A stretch of 64,000 bases of DNA. It comes from Condylostoma magnum (lineage: Eukaryota > Ciliophora > Heterotrichea > Heterotrichida > Condylostomatidae). The notes under the pieces are model-generated. The model was given only the letters and a program-made list of their open reading frames with translations, ran no database searches and was not told the DNA's origin. Positions 55,452 to 64,000 of this stretch are shown piece by piece. The DNA lies in the NCBI GenBank assembly GCA_920105805.1, contig CAKKTI010000071.1, forward strand, positions 1,285 through 65,284, given 5' to 3'. Each line of letters begins with the position of its first letter. Position 1 is the first letter of the stretch. Made by a program: the position numbers and the translations under genes.

Positions 55452-57386
55452 ATGGATTTTATTAGCTAGGAAAATATACGAAGCCTTTTTATAACTGAAA
55501 GGAAAAAGAAAAGTAATAGTCTGAGTACGTTGCTTATTAATGAGGATAAAAGCAATGAAAGGGAGATTAATCAACTTTTCTTTAAAACCTTATCAACTGA
55601 TAATTACAAATAGATAAATCGTAATGATAATTGCCATATAAAGCAGTATAATTAGATTATTATGCAAAATCATTAGAAGAACTTACAGTTATTAAATCTT
55701 TAAGATTTATGCAGAGATTTACAAAAGAAATAGTAAGTATTGAGCAAAAGTAATCCTTATTCTAGATTTAGCAACTTGATATTCTAGTCTCCTATAACTG
55801 ATAAAGAGACGCAAAATAAGATCAAATAGCATCCCAAGATGATTGAGCTGAAATAATAAATGTAATTAAACAAAAAAAAAATAATCCTAGAATATAGCTA
55901 TACTTAATCTCTTAAGTTTGTAAAAGAAAGAATAGAAATAGGAAATTAGATATTTCAGGAGCGTATTAGCTACACAAGATAACTTTATAACAGATTGACT
56001 AACAATTACTAAGTAATTTTAAATGGTGAAAATCAAATAAGAAATGAATTTTAACTAGTTTTAAATGATATTGCTTTGCTTAATGATGCTATAGATAAAA
56101 TTAGAAAAAGATTTATTGAGAAAGTTGAAAAAAAGGAATAAAAACAAAACTTGTTATCTTAAGAAATACATTCAGGTATTCGCAAAATAAGTGAAGTAAC
56201 ATTATAGACAAAAGAGTACTTCAATAAAAGTACAAAAAGAATTTCACTTTTAGAGTAAAATATTGAGTAGCTGCATATGTTGCAGGAAGCTGGATAGTAA
56301 AGGATACAAGTAATACCTTATTTTAGCTGTTTATTTGAATAAATCCAGAAAAAGCTGCTAAATATAGATAGTGAATAGGCTATTAGTAATCCTCCTACAT
56401 AAGATGATATTGAGACAATTATTAAATCTTATCTGGGCTTATATCATACATAAAATTCATTAACTATAAGCTATAATTATTACACGGAAGTACTTAGCTA
56501 AAAGAATAAAGAGTACAAATAACTTCAAAATTTACATAAATTATACGAATAAGATAATAAACAGTTTATTAGAAAATTCCCCTAATCTACGTAAAATTAA
56601 ATCAAATTCCTGATATCAGATGCGGAATAGAACAAGTCAATAAAAGAAAGGGTAAAAATGTTGGAAAAAGGTGTAATAGGAATTTTTATGAAAATAGTCA
56701 ATTTTTCATAAAGCTATTTCAAAGTGTTTCATGATATTACTCAGAATTCTTAAAGTTTAGATAATGGAATCACCGCTTTATATGAAAAACTGAGCAAAAG
56801 TGTCAGTGGACTTTAATTAGAGCGGTAAAAATTTCAGAGATAAAGGCTTACTACTAAAATTCATCATCAAATACGAAAATAATAGTCCCTTTTACTATCG
56901 TACATAACCTAATCGTTATAATACATTAGATAATCTATATATAACTATAATATTGAAACAACTTAAATTTATGCAAAAGACAAGCAAGATTATAGATGTG
57001 ATTTGATTTAAAATGCTTATAAGAAAAATCCTTAGATACATTTTACTAAAAAAAGTAGGATTAAATAAAACCCCAAAATATTAAATTATAGAAAGTCTTT
57101 AGATTGTGGTGCGAATACAGTAGATAGAATAGAAAAATCACATAGCTCTAGAATATCCAGAGTTGATTTATTTAGATAATTAAATAATTACAGCTTGAAA
57201 GAGTTTCATAGCAAAAATGCAAATAATAGAAAATAATTTAATGTATCCGAGTCTCCGCAGCTTATATAGAAGGATATCTAACGATTAGAAAAGAAAATTT
57301 CAAGTATAAGACTTAGTTAAAGAAAAATGAGGGTAAAAGAGCCTTTAATACTGCCAAAGGCTACATTTAATTCTACTAATAAGTGA
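55452..57386 (+). CDS. Coiled-coil protein (644 aa), in frame with the giant gene downstream
   Basis: It starts MDFISQENIRSLFITERKKK and is rich in Gln, Lys, Asn and Ile with long helical/coiled-coil segments (DEKETQ-like repeats, LQNLHKLYEQDNKQFIRKF, LEKKISSIRLSQRKMR). No domain is recognised. TGA 57384-57386 follows …PKATFNSTNK and is the best stop. It is the only in-frame TGA in the first 645 codons, but the same frame continues into the next gene, so the two could be one polypeptide. Its ATG lies 110 nt from the divergent EF-hand gene. Confidence 0.65.
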
Positions 57387-57647
57387 AATTTAAAAATAGT
57401 CAAAATATAGGAGTTTTAGGTTAAAATTATAAGTATTATTAAAGTAATTTTGTATATGGGGTTATCTAATTATTCATCAATTATATTAAAAATCAGTTAG
57501 ACAACAATAACTTTTATATCAAACTTATCTAGTAATTACTTTAATAATTCTAATTCCAAGGTAGAAATGGATAATTGTTATTCTAATCAGTACTGTATTG
57601 CCCTAATAAGATTCATATTCTATTTTAAAAAATCTTCAATAAATATA

Positions 57648-60600
57648 ATGGACAGCATACAGGAAGATCAGATTTAAGAAAGCTTCAATCTCTTTATGTT
57701 TTACTGCAACTCCTTTGCTACTAGAATCTACAGTTTTATTATTCAGAAGAAACTTAATTGATCGATATAGTCTAAATTTTGGATCCTTTCAGCTGAGGTA
57801 ATGTTTATTATCCAAGTAGTTTCTTACTAATTTAGTTCATAAAGCAGAATAAACTGAAATTCTGGTTATATCTAAAGTATCATTGACTTTATTCATCTGG
57901 CATTTTGTCCAGTTATCTCAATGGAAAAAGCTGGATTAGACTTTTACCAAGTAGCTTTAATCATAACTAGCTTTATTTTACTAAATTACTTAATTAACCA
58001 AATTTATGCATGAAATATTGTACTAAACTACAAAACATATGATAGAAATGAGAGTTCAAGCTTCATAAAAATAATCGAAAAATTAGACGATATTCTAAAT
58101 TTTACATTTACAAAGTTTCTTTAAGTTAGTACTTTGCATTTACTCCTTTTACAAATCATCTACACTCAAGACAATCAAATTACAGATGCAAGCCTTATTA
58201 TTGAAATGATTACATTACTAGCTTTTTTTCAACTAGCTGTACTACAGATATTGTCGAGTACAAACTGTTATTGGTTTTCAACCTGAGAAGCTTCTAGTTC
58301 TCCATGAAATCACGTATTTTTAGCACTTTTAAAACTAATATACTCAGCATTACTTGTTTATTGTGATTTAGTGAGTTAAAGCCTGATCATTTTTGGAATA
58401 ATAAGTATGATAATTGGAGTGATTTATCTAAAGAAGATAGTTTTTGAGTAGCCATATCATTTTGAAATAATGAATTCAATTCATATTATTATAGGAACTA
58501 ATAAGGTGTTCTATGGAGTTGTATCAATTTTATATGAAATGCTAGGAAACCTTAGCTCTGCCCCATTTTTAATATATTGGATATGTGCCCCAATTTGCTG
58601 CTATTTGATCGTTGATTACTCTACTAGAGTTGGAGATTAGTCAAATACAATTTAACAGTCAAGAAGGATTAAAAAGTTTTTGATTAAATATGTTTTTGAG
58701 GGTTAGCAAAATCTTCTGATAAGAGATTAAATTGATTAAACGCTTTATCGTAGATACTAATAAATTGATTCTCCGTATTATGTAAGCTATTTATTCGAGT
58801 CATTTTACTACTTTTTTATTACATAAGATTACATTCAATCAAAAGTCATTTTAGGAATAATTTCAAGGCAAAAATTCTCAATCATCTACAATATAGAGAA
58901 GCTATATCTATAGTAAATAATGAAGAAGCATTTACTCTAATTTTCAGATGAGAAAGACGCGTATAATTATCTGTGTTATGTTGAAAGAATTGAAGATATA
59001 TTATATAATGATAAAATTACAACTATAATGCATTCTCAGCTATACTAGGAGCTCTCTTTAGCATCTCCATCCCTCAACAGACTTATTCTACTATCTAGAA
59101 AACTCTCAAAGACTTTAAAACATACAGAGGAACTATATAAAAGTATTTTAAAATTTTAGCCCAAAAATGCCCATATCTTATATCTAATTCAAGGACTTTA
59201 TGCAACTATGCAAAATGAGCACAAAAGGGATAAGTATAATACCTTATACAGTGAGTGTATTTTAAGGGATTAACAATATAACTACAAATCCGTAGATATT
59301 TCTTACTTCAGCAGTGTTGCAATGGTTCTTTTAGTAAGTATGCAACCTCCAGAAATTGGTAAAATCTGTTGGGTAGAAGATCCTCATGTTGTGGGCCTTA
59401 CTTCGGATATTAAAGGGTAAAATTTAAATTCTATAATTCCCTATTTTATGAAGACTGATCATAACTAAAGTATACGTAAAATATACTAGAATAGGAATTC
59501 TCATATACTATTTACTTAGTAAATAGAGTTTTATATTAAAAATTCCCAGGGTTATCTAGTTTTAACTATCTGAAAAGTTAAATTGGAGTACAGTATACCT
59601 ATGGACCAACTTTTCTCTATAGCTGCAGTCATGCCTAAGAACATTGATACTCCTATAGCATTTTGAGATTAAAATAGGAAGACAATTATAGCAGTAGTAA
59701 CTTCTATTCAGTCCGAATGCTTTGAGTAATCCTTAGAAAAATGCGGCATAAATATAATTTCACTCATTTAAAGTGCAAAATAAAGTTTAAGCATTATACC
59801 AAATTAAAGAGTTATATTAAAATTACTACTTGTAAGTTTTATTCAGATTGAATTGAACTAAAATATCGTATTTAAGTGGTATAATCTGAAAGTGTTTAAC
59901 ACAACAAATCAAACTTGTATTATTGTATTATTCAAATAAATCAAAGTAGATAACTCTAAATAATTATAGAACTAGTAGGAATTAAGCTAACAAATAAAAT
60001 AATAGGAAGATTACAAAGAAGAGAGCAATGAGCACTAAAATTTACATCAAACTGCAAAAAATAAGGAAAAATATTCGACTAATTCTTCAAGTGACTGGCT
60101 TGCATAAAATGAAGGCAGTAAAGCTTACTACAAAATACTAAAGTATAGAAAGTTATTCTTAATATCAATTTTAGTTTCAGTACTATTAGCACTCTGTCTA
60201 GGAGCTTATTAATTAATTTCTATGTTAGAACAAATAAGCAACTTTTAAGACAATATATCCTTTATTGATTAATTCGGGTGCTAAAGATATATACTTGCTT
60301 AGGCTGTATTTTGCAGTAAAATATTATTATTAAATGCTAATTAGTATGAGTTAATTGATAACTCATATTGTAAAGATCAATTTTAATCGTATATTTTATC
60401 TATTAACAGTTTTCATTAATAGTGCTTAAAATAGTATCAAAGTGAAAATTAATGGGATCATTTTTGGTAAAAGAAAGAAGCACTATGGTTCTAGTATACT
60501 TCTTTATAGTTCTTTGAAGAAAACAAAAATGTAATGGATTTGTTATAGGAAGTTTAGTATAATATCTAATAGCTTGATTTGATTACGGACACATAACTAT

Positions 60601-63170
60601 AGTCTAAATCAATTACCATACTAAATATTTAAAGAAACTTTCCAGCAGAAACTTTGTAATACTTTAATCGTAGTATTGAGATATATAATTAATACTAAAT
60701 AAGATAGTTTTAAGACATGATTGATATCAACTATTACACAGCTTTATCTATGTTTATTGTAATAACGATTTCTGGCTTTGCTACAATTTTCATAATACTT
60801 TACAATATAAAAATGTATAGAAATCGATTCTGATAAAGCATATTAAGTTTACCAAAATTTGAGATAAAAACAACAAAGTAACTGTCAATTGATAGATTAC
60901 AACAAGTGCATAGTGATTTTTATGACTAAGATGAATAAACAGAGTAAAACGATAATAATAGCTATTAGAATAAACAATTATTATTATTTGCAATAGCTTC
61001 CTTTTTATTCATTTTAGTAGTGAACAACTACTCTATTTACTTGCTTGTATACGGAATCAGTCATATAGAAAGTTAAGCTATTTAATTACCTGAATAAATA
61101 AATTTGCAAGGATATAGAAGAGCAGCTACAAGTTTATGTGCATATTGAATGTTAGAATATTGAATAGAAGATACCGAATACTCAAGGAAAGCAATGCTAA
61201 AAAGTAATGATTTTAATTCAGATAGTTTCTAAATGCTGGAATAGAATATTAATCAACTAATGAAAATATAGAAAAATTTAAGTACTCAAAGTGATTAATT
61301 TAAAGGAAAAAACTCTTTTATGACATAAGATTAAATTGAAATATTATATGGAAGCTGCGGAGGAAATGATTTAAGAGGACTTAATAGTTTAATATGAGAT
61401 TATGCATGATTTTTAAGATAAAAACTTGAGTTTACTGCAAATAGTTCTAAATAGTTATTTGAATATTAAGATAGACTACTTACTTGCTTATAAAAATCAA
61501 TTAGTATTGTAAGCTAAACAGAAGAGAACCTTTTAGAGGATAGTGCTTATGAGATATCTACTTTATTTGTAATTCAAGGTGTGCTTTGCATTCTTCTACT
61601 CTTCTGTATAATAAATCCTTTATTAAGGCACTAGATCAAATTGATTTAGTCAGAGATTCTAATCATGAGTAAAAGGGAAAAGTTGAATGATTAAGTGTAG
61701 TTAGTTTAAATATCTTTGTATAAATTTCTAAAGGGCACTATAACTGAAATACTTTTCGGTAATACATAAAATATGCAAAAAATTAAATAGCCCAAAAGAC
61801 GTTTGAAAATACTCAACAACTCACTTAATGAATCCCTTATAATCAATATAGTAGGAAAATCATAGCTTTACTAATCCTAAGTATTCAATAAATAAGTAAA
61901 TACCAAAAGAAGCACAAAATACTAGTCTCGTTATACTAGTAAAAGAAGAGGAGGAAGGCATTAAAGATTTGTTTCAGAGATCCCCGCTGCTTATATATAA
62001 CAAAGCAATGTTGTACAATCTACTAATAAAACTAAGAAATTTTAATCTTAAAAAGCTTCCCCTAATACGTCATAAACATATATACCATATAAGCACACAC
62101 TTTACAATAGAATAAAACACCGAAGATTATAGTCCTAAGGAAGAAATGATCAATAAAGCCAGTATAAATTAGTGAAAAGTATAGTTGAGGGATCCAGAAA
62201 ATATAACAGGGTTCCACAAACAACTAATGAATTTTACACATTTAAACACCAAATTGGTAAGGGGGCATTTGGAGAGGTTTGATTAGCAACTCATTTAATC
62301 ACTGGACTTAGTGTTGCTATAAAACGAATAGAAAAGAAAGAAATATCAGACAAAAAGGTTCGTTAGAAAGTAATGCAAGAGGTGATTTTAATGAGACAGA
62401 TTAATCATCCAAATGTTATAAAGCTTTTAGAAGTTTTTGAAGATTTTTAGTACTTGAATATAGTGTTAGAATATGCAGGAGGAGGTGATTTATTGAAAGT
62501 GCTGAAAACAGAGGCAAGCATCCCGGAAGAAAGGGCTAAAATTATATTTATTTAGACATTAAAAGGCCTTATAGCCTGCCATAATAAGAAAATAGTGCAT
62601 AGAGACATAAAGCTTGATAATATACTGTTGTCCTCTTAAGGAAATATTAAGATATGTGATTTTGGAGTGTCTCGGCAAATACTGGAGCCTGGAATGATTG
62701 TAGAATAGTGCGGAACTCCAGCTTACTTAGCCCCTGAGATTATTACTAAAACAGGGTATAATCCATTTTATGTAGATGTTTGATCGTTAGGAATCCTGTT
62801 ATTTGTTATGCTGACGGGAAATGTTCCTTTTAAAGCAAGTAGTCTGAATGGGTTGTATAAAGCTATTATAAAGTACAAAATCAGTTTCCCTAATTTTTTA
62901 ACTGCGAATGTTATAGATCTGATTAAATAAATGTTGACTATTAATCCTGATGATAGGATTTCACTTGAGAATATCTTAAAACATAAATGAATAAAAGAAA
63001 CAAAAATGAGCTAGGATAAGAATGGGAAAATTGATAGAAAAACAATTGATTATATGGCAGATTTAGGATTTAAAAAGGCCTAAATTGTTAAAGGTATAAA
63101 ATAAAGAGATTTGAATCATTTAACTGCAACTTATTATATAGTTTTACTCAGTAATGTTAATATTAATTGA
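57648..63170 (+). CDS. Giant multi-pass PAS-type membrane protein fused to a SNF1/AMPK-like kinase with UBA (1840 aa)
   Basis: Residues about 45-325 contain many hydrophobic helices (VALIITSFILLNYLI, LLAFFQLAVLQIL, LIYWICAPICCYLIV), followed by a cytosolic helical region. A PAS-like module (about 545-650: ICWVEDPHVVGLTSDIKG … LNSIIPYFMKTDH) and four more transmembrane helices up to about 1325 come next. This is the plan of the large TmcB/PAS ciliate membrane proteins. The frame then runs without a TGA or an ATG through a Ser/Gln/Lys linker into a complete kinase (about 1530-1785): IGKGAFGEVW, VAIKRIEKK, VHRDIKLDN, CDFGVSR, GTPAYLAPEI, DVWSLGILLF. A UBA/AID follows (MADLGFKKAQIVKGI, HLTATYYIV). 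TGA 63168-63170 ends it. ATG 57648 is the chosen start. Confidence 0.78.
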
Positions 63171-63368
63171 TTATTTGCTTTTATAGTTCCCTTGCTATGT
63201 AGCATATTTATTACAATAATAAGCTAGTTTGTATTGAAAATGGACAATGATAATCTTATAGCTTATTTAACATAGAACAAAAAAATTACACACAAAAGCT
63301 AAATAACACCATTTTTAACATAGATATACAATACCAAACCTTAATTCTTCCCATTTTATTTAAAATAA

Positions 63369-64000
63369 ATGTTTTGAATTGATAAATCTCGCCCGAACAA
63401 ATACATAAAACCTTAATATCCAAACGGTTTATCAACCCTGAAATCTTTAAATACTACAAGCCACTAAAACGAGTCAAATTCACCCTCTCCTCCTCTAAAA
63501 GGCCATTTAGAAATATCAAACACAACAAATTTTCCGTTGGTATAGTTAAAGCCCAGCGGAGCAAAAAGAAACTAAAGTTAATCCAGCCCATAACGTAAAA
63601 TAGTGCCTAAAGCAGAGAAAAAATGCAGTCCTTAAAGATTAAAACTACCCAATAATTTAGCAACTCCCGGTACATCTAATAGAATCCGTCTTGACTCCAC
63701 TAATCCAAGTGAGGTTTCAAAGAAACCTCAAGAAAAGCAGTAAAACTGGGACAATGACTCCAGTAATTCCTCAAGTCCTGATTTAAAATAGCTGACTAAT
63801 TACAGACGAGTGGAAACAGGAAGAGAGAGGTTGTTTGATCCTCCATCTCCCATAAAAAGACCTTAAACACAGGCAGGGAAGCCCGTGGCTATAAAAATTC
63901 CTGTATCAAACTAAATTTTACTACTCTTGCCAATACATGAAGGCAGATAACCCACCGTTTTTTTCCAATACTTGCCTCAGTGCAACCTTTCACCAAGATC
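63369..64000 (+). CDS. Ser/Pro/Asn-rich protein, truncated by the window edge
   Basis: It starts MFWIDKSRPNKYIKPQYPNG and stays open to the right edge. It is low-complexity and rich in Ser, Pro, Asn and Lys (ESNSPSPPLKGH, SSNSSSPDLKQL, RLFDPPSPIKRP), with many Ser-Pro sites that could be phosphorylated. No folded domain has appeared by the edge. An in-frame ATG further upstream (63260) is an alternative start, with TGA 63375-63377 then read as Trp. Confidence 0.55.

Noticed and set aside
1-64000. Karyorelict code (TAA/TAG Gln, only TGA stop)
   Set aside because: Several genes end at TAA or TAG with no in-frame TGA before running deep into an opposing gene (50035, 53701, 294).
1-64000. Genes riddled with stops as pseudogenes
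   Set aside because: Domains are intact and collinear when TAA/TAG/TGA are translated, across dozens of independent families.
1-64000. Transposons, CRISPR arrays, telomeric or virus-like elements
   Set aside because: No terminal inverted repeats, transposase, reverse transcriptase, capsid signatures, regular spacer arrays or telomeric repeats were seen.

Overview
The window looks like macronuclear DNA of a ciliate. It is AT-rich and packed with intron-poor genes that make sense only if TAA and TAG are read as Gln and TGA as Trp. Conserved families confirm this: TGA sits at the invariant Trp of kinase DxWSxG motifs and of MORN repeats, and TAA/TAG sit inside ubiquitin-like, FHA, kinase and ribosomal-protein domains. 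The same three codons also end genes. A multi-EF-hand protein stops at TAG (53701-53703), a SAC/5-phosphatase at TAA (45777-45779), and others at TGA. That is the context-dependent code known from the heterotrich Condylostoma (NCBI table 28) rather than the karyorelict code, in which only TGA terminates. A Condylostoma-like heterotrich is therefore my best guess (inference). All products below are read this way, and exact 3' ends carry some uncertainty because any in-frame TAA/TAG/TGA near the end could be the terminator.

Layout. 1-8.5 kb: an LRR protein, a J-like membrane protein, a coiled-coil protein diverging from a holo-ACP synthase, and an EF-hand membrane protein, then a tRNA-Gly(UCC). 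8.8-18.1 kb: an EME1-like nuclease subunit, a large protein interrupted by a 100-N assembly gap, a Cys-rich receptor-like protein and a FANCM/Mph1-type helicase. 18.3-29.3 kb: a ubiquilin-like protein, a MORN gene remnant, a large Cys-rich multi-pass protein, OPA3-like, a ubiquitin-like protein, SAM-FHA-FHA, PAP2-like, ACBP, a METTL7-like methyltransferase and PLAC8-like. 29.3-38 kb: a CLEC16A homologue and three tandem MGN-ankyrin genes, two of which carry a kinase domain. 38-55.4 kb: coiled-coil proteins, ribosomal protein uS5 (RPS2), a LamG/CHORD-like protein, a NIFK-like RRM protein, a TTLL glycylase-like ligase, a synaptojanin-like phosphatase, ethanolamine-phosphate cytidylyltransferase, a MORN protein and a calcyphosin-like protein. 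55.4-63.2 kb: one uninterrupted frame encoding a coiled-coil protein, then a giant multi-pass PAS-type membrane protein fused to a SNF1/AMPK-like kinase with a UBA.

Themes. Gene packing is extreme: divergent start codons lie 16 and 30 nt apart, and facing stop codons lie 0, 4 and 7 nt apart. Phospholipid and phosphoinositide functions recur (AcpS, ACBP, PAP2, cytidylyltransferase, SAC/5-phosphatase). Six proteins start MGN/MGC/MGQ and look lipid-anchored. Many products fit ciliary or cortical Ca2+ signalling (EF-hand, MORN, TTLL, coiled coils). The best candidates for something undescribed are the membrane-PAS-kinase fusion and the all-stops-ambiguous code with tandem terminators and almost no intergenic DNA. 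No viral, LTR, CRISPR or IS-like element was found.
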